From Rhodococcus sp. CH91 (lineage in GTDB: Bacteria; Actinomycetota; Actinomycetes; Mycobacteriales; Mycobacteriaceae): a DNA stretch of 64,000 nt. The position numbers were made by a program, and so were the translations under genes. Position 1 is the first letter of the stretch. Each line of letters starts with the position of its first letter. The notes under the pieces are model-generated. The model saw nothing but the letters and a program-made list of their open reading frames with translations, ran no database searches and was not told where the DNA came from. Positions 41,991-49,804 of this stretch are shown here, in pieces. The DNA is taken from contig NZ_JAKFYR010000003.1 of NCBI RefSeq assembly GCF_022554085.1, positions 416,074-480,073 on the forward strand, read 5' to 3'.

Positions 41991-42917
41991 ATGGCAATCG
42001 AGACCGTACAGTTCTCCGTCGACCGCCCGGGTCGCTTCATGGGGGTCGATATCGAGGTCGCCGGCGATGCGTCGGTCACGATCACCCAGCCCGTCGGGCC
42101 GCACCTGTTCGACCACCGCGGGCAGATCACCCTCGCATCCGTCGGTGTCTTCACCGACTTCGCCGCGGGCGTGCCTGCCGGTCTCGCCCGGTTCGCGGCG
42201 ACCGGTGAACGCCCGCAAGGGGTGCTCTCCCACCTGACGGCGACGCTCGCGCATCCCTTCCCCACCTCGGGCACCCTCGTGGGCCGCGGGCACGGTCTGT
42301 TCTTCGACGAGTCGACCGGCGTGTCCCGCACCGACGTGCGCGACGAGCAGGGCGTCCTCGTCGCCCATCTGGTCGGGCGGTCCATCGTCGTCGGACGCGC
42401 ACCGGCCGGCGAACCCGAAGCGGGCACAGCGGAGGCCGTGCCGCCGCGCGACGAGCCCGAAGCCTGGTCCGATGCCGCGGTCCTGACCGAACTGCCCGGT
42501 CCGGACATCGTCTCGGCCATCTCCGTCGGCTCTCTGCCCCGCGGGCCCCTCGCCGGTCTGCTCGGGCTCGAGGTGACGACCGCCGAGCGCGGCATCGTGC
42601 GTGCCCGCGTGTCGCCGCGGGAGTGGATGGCGAATGTGCTCGGTTCGGTGCAGGGCGGCGTACTCGTCTCGATGGCGGAGTCCGTCACCGGCTTGGCCGC
42701 GCAGACCTTGACGGAGATCGGTCAGCACTACCGGGTGCTCGAGATCGGTCTCGACTACCTGCGCTCGCCCGCCGCGCCCGGGCCGGTCATCGAAGTGCGC
42801 TCGGAAGCCGTCCGGACGGGACGGCGGCTCGCCTCCTTCGAGACGACGCTGAGCGCTGCCGACGGCACCGTCTACGTGCGCGCACACGCCAACGTGCAAC
42901 TCGTTTCCGCCGTGTAG
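41991..42917 (+). CDS. double-hotdog thioesterase family protein
   Basis: A 308-residue protein with two hotdog halves of about 130 residues joined by an Ala/Glu/Pro-rich linker. The second half resembles PaaI-type acyl-CoA thioesterases: MANVLGSVQGGVLVSMAES, LTEIGQHYRVLEIGLDYLR, then VRTGRRLASFE. The first half (VTITQPVGPHLFDHRGQIT) is more diverged. Cleavage of aromatic or medium acyl-CoA is the expected reaction. No close operon partner is seen. The ATG at 41991 is taken as the start; AAGG lies about 5 bases upstream. Confidence 0.8.
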   Translation: MAIETVQFSVDRPGRFMGVDIEVAGDASVTITQPVGPHLFDHRGQITLASVGVFTDFAAGVPAGLARFAATGERPQGVLSHLTATLAHPFPTSGTLVGRGHGLFFDESTGVSRTDVRDEQGVLVAHLVGRSIVVGRAPAGEPEAGTAEAVPPRDEPEAWSDAAVLTELPGPDIVSAISVGSLPRGPLAGLLGLEVTTAERGIVRARVSPREWMANVLGSVQGGVLVSMAESVTGLAAQTLTEIGQHYRVLEIGLDYLRSPAAPGPVIEVRSEAVRTGRRLASFETTLSAADGTVYVRAHANVQLVSAV

Positions 42918-42968
42918 CGATTCCCAGCATCCTCCCAGGACTCTCTCGAGCCTCGATCCGCACGATGA

Positions 42969-43082
42969 GACATCGAGGCGGCGGGTACCGACGACGGCAC
43001 CTGTCTGCGCGGCGCTCAGATGACCGATGCACACGGCATCGTCTTCTTCGACGACACGCTCACCGACGAGATCTTCCTGATC
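42969..43082 (+). pseudogene. remnant of an intradiol ring-cleavage dioxygenase-like gene
   Basis: In the gap between the thioesterase and the convergent hydrolase one plus-strand frame reads DIEAAG, then GTCLRGAQMTDAHGIV and FFDDTLTDEIF. The LRGAQ-TDAHGIV segment matches the usual LRGxQxTDAxGxV strand of intradiol dioxygenases and related extracellular proteins, and the FFDDTLTDE segment resembles a more C-terminal piece, as if about 50 codons between were lost. A TGA at 42966 and the downstream hydrolase gene cut the frame. No start, no metal-binding Tyr/His residues remain. The identification rests on about 30 residues, so it is moderate at best. Confidence 0.45.
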
Positions 43083-44286
43083 ACGCGGCGCGGCGCGCGA
43101 CCGTCACGGCGGCGGCGCCGAGCCGCGGGAACCGCCCGTCGGAGATCGTGGTGAAACTGTTGCCCATGCGGTTGGTGACGAACGCGACGGACAGGCCGGT
43201 CTCGGGATCGGCGAAGGCACCCGACCCACCGAACCCGAAATGACCGATCGACCGCAGCGGTTGTTCGCGCATCGCCACCCATCCCGGGTGGTATCCCAGC
43301 CGCCAGTTGGGCCGGATGCCGAGAACGTAGTCGCGTCGCCGTGTCTGTACTTCGAGCAATTGTTCGACGGTGTCCCGCTTCAGCAGGCGGACACCGTCGA
43401 TCGTGCCCCCGTCCGCGAGCGCCGCGTACATGCGGGCGAGAGCCCGGGCGGTGAACACCCCGTTCCATCCCGGCATGACGGCGTCGTGTGCGGACGGACT
43501 CCGCATCAACTCGTCGAATCCCTCCGCCATGCCCGCCTCGGCGAGTCCCCGCACTCCCGGCGCATGTGACAGCACGGCCGATGCCGTCGTCCACGGTGCC
43601 GGCAGGAAGTTGACCTTCGGGAACACGCGGGCGATGCGGTGCCGCTGGCTCTCGGGCACGTGGTACCAGAATTCGTCCACCCCGAGGGGCTCTGCGATCT
43701 CGGTACGCACGAGTTCCTGGAAGGGCACCCCCGCGACGCGCGATGCCACCTCGGCGACGAGATTGCCGTAGGTGACGGCGTGGTAGCCGGGGCCGCGGAG
43801 TCGTCGCGGATCGGGTGGTGCGGCGGCGAGCGCCGTAGCCACGGCATCGGAGTCGAGCAGTCCTTCGCGGCCCGGCACCAGACCGCGCGCCTTGTGCAGC
43901 CCCGCCCGGTGCGACATGAGCTGCCGGAGCGTGATCGTCTCCTTCCCGGCAGCGCCGAACTCAGGCCAGTACTCGGCCACCGCGGTGTCGTAGTCGAGCA
44001 GACCCCGTTCGGCGAGCCGGTGCACCACCGTGCTGGCCACTCCTTTGCCGGTGGAGAACGACAACACGATGGTGTCGCGGGTCCAGCGCCGGTCGCGTGC
44101 GGCCCATCCGGCCCAGATGTCGAGCACAGGCTCGCCGTGCAGATAACACGCCAGTGCCCCACCGCCCTGGCTCGGCTTGTAGAACATCCGGAAGAACAGA
44201 TCCGCGACCGGCATGAAGCGTGGATCGACCAGCATCTGTGTCGACGGCGTCGCCACTGGCGGCTCCGACGGGGAACCTTCGGTCAT
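43081..44286 (-). CDS. serine hydrolase of the beta-lactamase/EstB family
   Basis: A 401-residue hydrolase of the class C beta-lactamase/esterase fold. The nucleophile Ser-x-x-Lys is SFSTGK, the Tyr-x-Asn is YGNLV, and HFGFGGSG replaces the usual KTG motif, so it is more likely an esterase or D-amino-peptidase than a beta-lactamase. No signal peptide is evident. The ATG at 44286 is preferred over an ATG eight codons upstream. The gene is divergent from the M13 peptidase gene, with 131 bp between the start codons. Confidence 0.87.
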   Translation of the reverse strand: MTEGSPSEPPVATPSTQMLVDPRFMPVADLFFRMFYKPSQGGGALACYLHGEPVLDIWAGWAARDRRWTRDTIVLSFSTGKGVASTVVHRLAERGLLDYDTAVAEYWPEFGAAGKETITLRQLMSHRAGLHKARGLVPGREGLLDSDAVATALAAAPPDPRRLRGPGYHAVTYGNLVAEVASRVAGVPFQELVRTEIAEPLGVDEFWYHVPESQRHRIARVFPKVNFLPAPWTTASAVLSHAPGVRGLAEAGMAEGFDELMRSPSAHDAVMPGWNGVFTARALARMYAALADGGTIDGVRLLKRDTVEQLLEVQTRRRDYVLGIRPNWRLGYHPGWVAMREQPLRSIGHFGFGGSGAFADPETGLSVAFVTNRMGNSFTTISDGRFPRLGAAAVTVARRAA

Positions 44287-44417
44287 GGGGCCGATGGTAG
44301 GAGCAAGCACCCCGCCGCGGGGGTCTTCTCCCAGTTCCGCTGGTATGGGCCTGTATGGGTGGTGTGCGTGGTGTGGGCGTCTGCACGACCGGGGGTTCCG
44401 GTGTAAGGATGGGGAGC

Positions 44418-46388
44418 ATGACCCTCGCGCAGAACTCGGAGATCCGCTCCGGCATCGACCTCGGACACGTCGACGAACGGGTCCGCCCCCAGGACGACCT
44501 GTTCGAACACGTGAACGGCCGGTGGCTCGCCGAACACGAGATCCCCGCCGACCGCGCGCTCGACGGAGCGTTCCGCACGCTCGCCGACAAGGCCGAAGTC
44601 GACGTCCGGACCATCATCGAAGAGGCTGCGGCGTCCGGCGCAGCACCGGGCAGCGACGCCCGGAAGATCGGCGACCTGTTCACCTCCTTCATGGACACGG
44701 AGGCGATCGAAGCCGCCGGTCTCGACCCGATCCGCGACGAACTCGGGGCTGTCTCCGGGGCCGCCGACCGCGGCGCTCTCGCGGCGGTGCTCGGACGGCT
44801 GCAGCGTGCCGGGGTGACGGGGGCGCTCGTCCACTACGTCGACACCGATTCCAAGAACTCGCAGCGGTATCTCATGCACGTCTCGCAGGGCGGCCTGGGC
44901 CTGCCCGACGAGTCGTACTACCGCGAGGAGCGCTACGCCGAGATCCGCAAGCAGTACACCGCCCACATCGGCCGGATGTTCGCCCTCGCCGACCTGCCGT
45001 ACGACGCGGCGCGGGTCGTGGAACTCGAGACGAAGCTGGCCTCCGGCCACTGGGATGTGGTCAAGCGCCGCGATGCGGACCTGAGTTACAACCTGCTCAC
45101 TTTCGACTCCCTGCTCACCGATCTTCCGCAGTTCGACTGGGCGGGCTGGATCACCGCGAGCGGTGCGACCACCGAGCAGTGGGCCGAGATCGTGGTGCGT
45201 CAGCCGAGCTTCCTCGAGGTGTTCGCCGGATTGTGGGCCGACGAGGAACTCGACGACTGGAAGGCATGGGCGACGTGGCGGGTGCTGCGCGCGCGAGCAC
45301 CCTATCTGTCCGAGTCCTTCGTCGAGGAGAACTTCGCCTTCTACGGGCGCACACTCACCGGTACACAGGAGATCCGGGATCGCTGGAAGCGGGGCGTCTC
45401 TCTGGTACAGGATCTTCTCGGTGAAGCCGTGGGCAAGCTGTACGTCGAGCGGCACTTCCCCGCGGAGGCCAAGACGCGCATGCAGGTGCTCGTCGACAAT
45501 CTCATCGAGGCCTACCGGCAGTCCATCACCGGGCTCGAATGGATGAGCCCGGCCACGCGGGAGGCGGCCCTGCGCAAGCTCGAGAAGTTCACGCCCAAGG
45601 TCGGCTACCCCGACACCTGGCGCGACTACTCCGCTGTGACGATCACTCCGGACGACGTGGTCGGCAACTACCGCAGCGGGTACGCCGCGGAGTACGACCG
45701 CGACCTCGGCAAGCTCGGAGGCCCGGTGGATCGCGGCGAGTGGTTCATGACCCCGCAGACCGTCAACGCCTACTACAACCCGGGAATGAACGAGATCGTC
45801 TTCCCCGCAGCGATTCTCCAGCCGCCTTTCTTCGACCTGTACGCCGACGACGCCGCGAACTACGGTGGCATCGGCGCCGTGATCGGCCACGAGATCGGCC
45901 ACGGTTTCGACGATCAGGGTGCGAAATACGACGGTGACGGCAATCTGGAGAACTGGTGGACCGATTCGGACCGCGAGGAGTTCGGCAAGCGCACCGCGGC
46001 ACTGATCGCGCAGTACGACCAGTTCGAACCGAAAGCCCTTCCGGGGCAGCGGGTCAACGGTAGCTTCACGATCGGCGAGAACATCGGCGATCTCGGCGGA
46101 CTGTCGATCGCGTTGAAGGCCTACGAGATCGCACTCGACGGCAAACCGGCTCCCGTCGTCGACGGCCTGACGGGCCTGCAGCGCGTCTTCTTCGGGTGGG
46201 CTCAGGTGTGGCGCACGAAGGTTCGCGACGAGGAGGCCTCACGTCGTCTCGCGGTCGATCCGCATTCGCCCCCGGAGTTCCGGTGCAACGGTGTCGTGCG
46301 CAACATCGACGCGTTCTACGACGCGTTCGACGTCCACGAGGGCGACGGACTGTATCTCGAACCTACGGAACGCGTCCGCATCTGGTAG
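44418..46388 (+). CDS. M13 family zinc metallopeptidase (neprilysin-like, Zmp1-type)
   Basis: A 656-residue gluzincin peptidase. His491 and His495 of VIGHEIGHGFDDQGA bind zinc and Glu492 is catalytic; the third ligand is Glu in GENIGDLGGL, about 60 residues later. NAYYNPGMNEIVFPAAIL and WRTKVRDEEASRRLAVDPHSP are also M13 markers. No signal peptide is visible, as for M. tuberculosis Zmp1, which is nevertheless secreted. Start ATG 44418 follows GGGGAG; the ATG at 44409 is close behind. The stop is followed at once by a strong terminator hairpin shared with the convergent M23 gene. Confidence 0.93.
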   Translation: MTLAQNSEIRSGIDLGHVDERVRPQDDLFEHVNGRWLAEHEIPADRALDGAFRTLADKAEVDVRTIIEEAAASGAAPGSDARKIGDLFTSFMDTEAIEAAGLDPIRDELGAVSGAADRGALAAVLGRLQRAGVTGALVHYVDTDSKNSQRYLMHVSQGGLGLPDESYYREERYAEIRKQYTAHIGRMFALADLPYDAARVVELETKLASGHWDVVKRRDADLSYNLLTFDSLLTDLPQFDWAGWITASGATTEQWAEIVVRQPSFLEVFAGLWADEELDDWKAWATWRVLRARAPYLSESFVEENFAFYGRTLTGTQEIRDRWKRGVSLVQDLLGEAVGKLYVERHFPAEAKTRMQVLVDNLIEAYRQSITGLEWMSPATREAALRKLEKFTPKVGYPDTWRDYSAVTITPDDVVGNYRSGYAAEYDRDLGKLGGPVDRGEWFMTPQTVNAYYNPGMNEIVFPAAILQPPFFDLYADDAANYGGIGAVIGHEIGHGFDDQGAKYDGDGNLENWWTDSDREEFGKRTAALIAQYDQFEPKALPGQRVNGSFTIGENIGDLGGLSIALKAYEIALDGKPAPVVDGLTGLQRVFFGWAQVWRTKVRDEEASRRLAVDPHSPPEFRCNGVVRNIDAFYDAFDVHEGDGLYLEPTERVRIW

Positions 46389-46395
46389 CCCCTAC

Positions 46396-46440
46396 GCAGC
46401 ACACTGCCCCGACGTGGAGGACGTCGGGGCAGTGTGCTGC
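46396..46440. terminator. bidirectional hairpin terminator between convergent genes
   Basis: Two perfectly complementary 20-base arms (beginning GCAGCACACTG and ending CAGTGTGCTGC) flank a five-base GGAGG loop. The hairpin fills the 58-bp gap between the stops of the M13 and M23 peptidase genes, so it can serve both transcripts. No U-tract is present on either side, the common actinobacterial form. Confidence 0.85.
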
Positions 46441-46446
46441 ACGGGG

Positions 46447-47247
46447 TCAGCCCAGGTTCGAGGGCGGCACAGGGACTCCGCGTGCGTGGAACCACGGCAT
46501 CGGGTCCATCTTGACGCCGTTCGGCTGCCACACCTCGTAGTGGAGGTGCGGGCCGGTGGACTGACCGCGGTTGCCCATCGTGGCGATCTGCTCGCCGGCG
46601 CGGACGTGCTGACCGGGCGTCACGAGGGAACGATCGATGTGTCCGTACACGCCGATCGTGCCGTCGTCCTGCCGGACGCGCACCCACAGACCGAAGCCCG
46701 TGGCCGGGCCGGATTCGATCACGACTCCGTCGGTGACCGAGACGATGGGGGTGCCGATCGCGTTGGCGATGTCGATGCCGTTGTGATTGGTGCCCCAGCG
46801 CGGCCCGAAGCCCGAGGTGAGGGTGCCGGCGGCCGGGAAGGCGAGGGCCGGGCGGCGGGCGGCTTCCTCGCGGGCGGCCTGCTCGGCGGCTTCGCGCGCG
46901 AGTCGCTCGGCCTCGGCACGCTGCGCTTCCTCCTGCGCTGCGACCTCCTCGGCGGCACGCTGCGCGTCACGCTCGGCGGCACGACGCAACTTCTCGGTGT
47001 AGTGCGATGCGTCGATACCGGCGACCTTCAGCACCTGCGGTGCGGTGGACAGGTTCTCGCCGGAGCCGATCCAGGCGGCACCGGAGTCGGGGCGCACCTG
47101 CTGGCCTGCGGCGTGGGCCACCGTCGTACCGCCGACCGTCACTGCGCTCGCGAGGACGACGACGGTCATCCAGCGTCCGGCGCGGGCTGCACGGCGTCGC
47201 ACGTCGGTGGGTTCTCGATCGGGGACGGATTCAGAATGTCGGCTCAC
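46447..47247 (-). CDS. M23 (LytM-type) peptidoglycan endopeptidase family protein
   Basis: A 266-residue exported protein. A basic N-terminus (RRRAARAGRWM) and hydrophobic helix (TVVVLASAVTVGGTTVAHA) form a signal peptide. An Ala/Glu-rich coiled coil (AAERDAQRAAEEVAAQEEA and on) joins it to the LytM domain, where TNHNGIDIAN and GPHLHYEVWQ carry the zinc ligands His-x3-Asp and His-x-His. It should trim cell-wall peptide cross-links or, if inactive, activate another hydrolase. The GTG at 47247 with GGAGG 8 bases upstream was chosen over an ATG at 47271 with no ribosome-binding site. Confidence 0.88.
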   Translation of the reverse strand: MSRHSESVPDREPTDVRRRAARAGRWMTVVVLASAVTVGGTTVAHAAGQQVRPDSGAAWIGSGENLSTAPQVLKVAGIDASHYTEKLRRAAERDAQRAAEEVAAQEEAQRAEAERLAREAAEQAAREEAARRPALAFPAAGTLTSGFGPRWGTNHNGIDIANAIGTPIVSVTDGVVIESGPATGFGLWVRVRQDDGTIGVYGHIDRSLVTPGQHVRAGEQIATMGNRGQSTGPHLHYEVWQPNGVKMDPMPWFHARGVPVPPSNLG

Positions 47248-47420
47248 AAGAAGTTCCTCCGGGACGGCCATCGGTAACGATAGGATCACGATTCCGTCAC
47301 AGAGTACTTCGAAATTCGACTGGTTCGGCGTGTCGGGTTGACAGAAAACAGACCGGTCAACCACAAAAACTGTCCGATTCGCCCCACTCGGACACCAGAA
47401 ACATCACGAACCACACCCGT

Positions 47421-47470
47421 GCACCGCGAAACGGTGCCGAACAGTGAGCGACCTCATGGCACGGAGTGCC
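47421..47470. other. hairpins in the 255-bp spacer between the P450 and M23 genes
   Basis: The region 47248-47502 lies downstream of the P450 stop and upstream of the M23 start, both minus strand. It contains GCACCG-CGAAA-CGGTGC (47421-47437) and GGCAC-GGA-GTGCC (47458-47470), which could end the P450 transcript, and an AT-richer stretch at 47281-47400 suited to an M23 promoter. I see no match to a c-di-AMP riboswitch, which often precedes actinobacterial wall-hydrolase genes. Confidence 0.4.
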
Positions 47471-47502
47471 CGAGGTGCACGGGACAGGAGGTATACGGGG
47501 CG

Positions 47503-48837
47503 TTATCGGAGGGCGAACCGCAAGCCGAAATTGTCCAGGGTTGCGGGCAGCGGACGGGCCGGATCGGGCTTCACGTCCGACACCACAGTGAAGTCGCCGG
47601 ACCGGAGCAGGCAGGAGAGGAACGTGCTTGCGACGAACAGGACGATGCTGCGTCCGGGGCATACCGTCGGCCCTGCACTGAACGGCACGAGCGCCGGATG
47701 ACGCTCCGCCCGGCCGTCGAGCCAGATCTCGGGTTCGAAGGTGTTGGCGAACGGCAGGTCGTCGGCACGATGGAAGGCCGAGGAGAGGATCACGAAACCC
47801 GTGCCCGCCGGGATGGTGAACGTGCCACCCGCGCCGTCGGACCAGGCGGTCTCCTCCACCGAGTCGCGCAGGATGACCGGGGTGGTCGGCCACAGCCGCG
47901 TCGTGTCGAGCACGCAGGCTCGCAGGTATTCGTAGACCTGCGGCGACCCGGACTCGGATCCGGCCAGTTCCGATTCCACACGCAGCCGCTGCTCCGAGTG
48001 GGTGGACAGAACGGCGAGGGTGCGGGCGGTGACCATGCCTGCGGCGTCGAAGGCGAACAACCAGTGCGGCATCTGCCCGATCGGGTCGACCGAGGCCGGG
48101 GCGGCCAGCTCACGGACCACGCCGGCGAGACTCGCGGACGGAGCGGCCGTGACGTGGTGCTGCAAATTCTGGGTGAACCGATCGCGCAGACGGTGCCGGA
48201 GCGGATGCGCGAACGACCAGTTCCCGTTCGAGCGCAGTGTCCACAGCTGGTCGGTGATGCTCTCGTCGTCGCGCGCGGCATCTCCGAATGCGATCCGCCG
48301 GACCAACCGCCACCAGGTCCGCACGAAGTCGGGGGCGTCGAGTTCGCCCCGGGACCTCGCGTGGTCGAGCAATGCCTGCGCCTCCTGCTCGATCACCGGC
48401 ACCCACTCGGCCGCGAGATGGTGCAAGGCGTGTTCGGGCTCGAGAGCCGACTCGTTGAAGGCGCGGCGCTGCGCGCGGAGATCACCCCGCGATATCAGCA
48501 CGCCGTTGGGCTGGAACGGGCTGAGGGCGGCCACCTTCTCCTTGTTGGCCGCGGTGAACGAGGCAGTGTCGGTGCGGAGGATCCGGTCCACGTCGGCAGC
48601 AGAGAGAACGATCGCCAGTGCGCGGCCGGGGATCGGCACGACCAGCGGACCGTCACCGTGACGCTCCCGCAGGTCGGCGATCACCTGCACCACCCCGGCG
48701 TCGGACTGGTTCTTCTCGAGCAGTTTCATCGCCCAGCGGCGCCGCGCGATCGGTCCCACCGCGACGAACGGTACGGCCACCCGGCCGAGCAGCCGAACGG
48801 CATCGGCGGGTGAAACGGTCGCGGCGGTTGCAGGCAC
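47503..48837 (-). CDS. cytochrome P450 with altered ExxR motif
   Basis: A 444-residue soluble-type cytochrome P450. The haem-binding loop is PFSAGPTVCPGRS, with Cys393 as axial ligand. In the K helix the ExxR motif reads DTTR, so the usual Glu is Asp311. The I helix around AFDAAGMVTARTL lacks the normal acid-Thr pair used to protonate bound oxygen, although Thr follows later. Such proteins may use an alternative electron or oxygen route, or peroxide. GTG start at 48837. No ferredoxin or reductase gene is next to it. Substrate unknown. Confidence 0.88.
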   Translation of the reverse strand: MPATAATVSPADAVRLLGRVAVPFVAVGPIARRRWAMKLLEKNQSDAGVVQVIADLRERHGDGPLVVPIPGRALAIVLSAADVDRILRTDTASFTAANKEKVAALSPFQPNGVLISRGDLRAQRRAFNESALEPEHALHHLAAEWVPVIEQEAQALLDHARSRGELDAPDFVRTWWRLVRRIAFGDAARDDESITDQLWTLRSNGNWSFAHPLRHRLRDRFTQNLQHHVTAAPSASLAGVVRELAAPASVDPIGQMPHWLFAFDAAGMVTARTLAVLSTHSEQRLRVESELAGSESGSPQVYEYLRACVLDTTRLWPTTPVILRDSVEETAWSDGAGGTFTIPAGTGFVILSSAFHRADDLPFANTFEPEIWLDGRAERHPALVPFSAGPTVCPGRSIVLFVASTFLSCLLRSGDFTVVSDVKPDPARPLPATLDNFGLRFALR

Positions 48838-48943
48838 AGGCGCTCCCCGGGTCGGCGGGACGGGACCTTGGAAGGATCCCCCGCCTCGTCGCGTTCAAAC
48901 GCCCATGTGGAGCAGGTCGCACTTCACAGCGCAGACGACCGGC

Positions 48944-49666
48944 TCACGTGCCCCGCGACAGCACCTTGTCGGCCGCTTCCCAGTGCGCATCGGCGACCCA
49001 GAGTCGTGCGAAGGCGTCGACCGCTTCCTCGGGGCCGGCCCCGTTCACGACACGCTTGATCGACGCGGACGAAGGGTTCGCGAGCGCACGACCGAGAGCG
49101 CGCCAGCCCTCCTCGAAGGCTTCCCGCGGAAGGACCCGGTCGACGAGTCCGATGCGCTCGGCCTCGTCCGCCCGGAGGATGTCGCCGGAACCGGCGAGCA
49201 GGAGGGCGCGGCCGCGACCGATCAGGGAGGCGAGCCTCTCGGCACCGCCCCACGCGGGCATGATCGCCAGTGACACCTGGTTGAAACCGATCTTGATGTC
49301 GTCCGCTGCGATCCGGATGTCCGCAGCGACGGCGACCTCGGCACCGCCACCGAGAGCGTGCCCGTTGAGCGCCGCGACGACGGGGGCCGGGAAGCCCGCG
49401 ATCCGGTCGCACACCGCGCGCATCTGCCGTGCCATGTCGGCGGCCTGTTCGTGAGTGCGCAGCTTGGCCAGTTCCTTGAGATCGCCGCCGGAGACGAAGG
49501 CCCGGTCGCCGCCGCCTCGGATCACCAGCGCGCGCGCCTGCGCCCGAGCGGCCTCGTCGAGCACCTTCTCCAACTGGTCCATCGTCTCGGGAGCGATGGC
49601 GTTGCGGGCATGCGGCCGATCGATGGTGACGACGGCGAGTCCGTCGTCGAGTTCCAACTCCACCAT
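48944..49666 (-). CDS. enoyl-CoA hydratase/isomerase family protein
   Basis: A 240-residue compact crotonase: VVTIDRPHARNAIAPETMDQ, GGDRAFVSGGDLKEL for the first oxyanion residue, NGHALGGGAEVAVAADIRIA for the second with one catalytic-type Glu, and MPAWGGAERLASL, in which the second Glu is absent. It ends with PSSASIKRVV. It is divergent from the ligase gene at 49805, whose promoter region it shares, so both probably respond to the same GAGAATA-type sites and belong to one pathway. Confidence 0.88.
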   Translation of the reverse strand: MVELELDDGLAVVTIDRPHARNAIAPETMDQLEKVLDEAARAQARALVIRGGGDRAFVSGGDLKELAKLRTHEQAADMARQMRAVCDRIAGFPAPVVAALNGHALGGGAEVAVAADIRIAADDIKIGFNQVSLAIMPAWGGAERLASLIGRGRALLLAGSGDILRADEAERIGLVDRVLPREAFEEGWRALGRALANPSSASIKRVVNGAGPEEAVDAFARLWVADAHWEAADKVLSRGT

Positions 49667-49693
49667 GGTTCTGCTCTCCGAACTGATATTGGC

Positions 49694-49713
49694 ATTCTAG
49701 TTTTAGGAGAATA
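49694..49713. promoter_or_regulatory. candidate operator in the divergent hydratase/ligase promoter
   Basis: ATTCT (49694-49698) and AGAAT (49708-49712) form an inverted repeat, and the right half extends to GAGAATA (49707-49713), identical to one arm of the perfect palindrome at 51345-51359. The stretch TATTGGCATTCTAGTTTTAG is markedly AT-rich for this genome, as expected for a control region between divergent genes. Confidence 0.5.
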
Positions 49714-49804
49714 ACATCTCCACAACCGGCCTATGCCGGTCTGCACTCCGTTGCACCGTGCCGCGCGACGGCACGGCCCCACCCTCGGACACTGGAGCAC
49801 TCAG

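Noticed and set aside
47248-47502. c-di-AMP (ydaO) riboswitch before the M23 peptidase gene
   Set aside because: Conserved ydaO segments are not present; only short hairpins and an AT-rich promoter-like stretch are seen.
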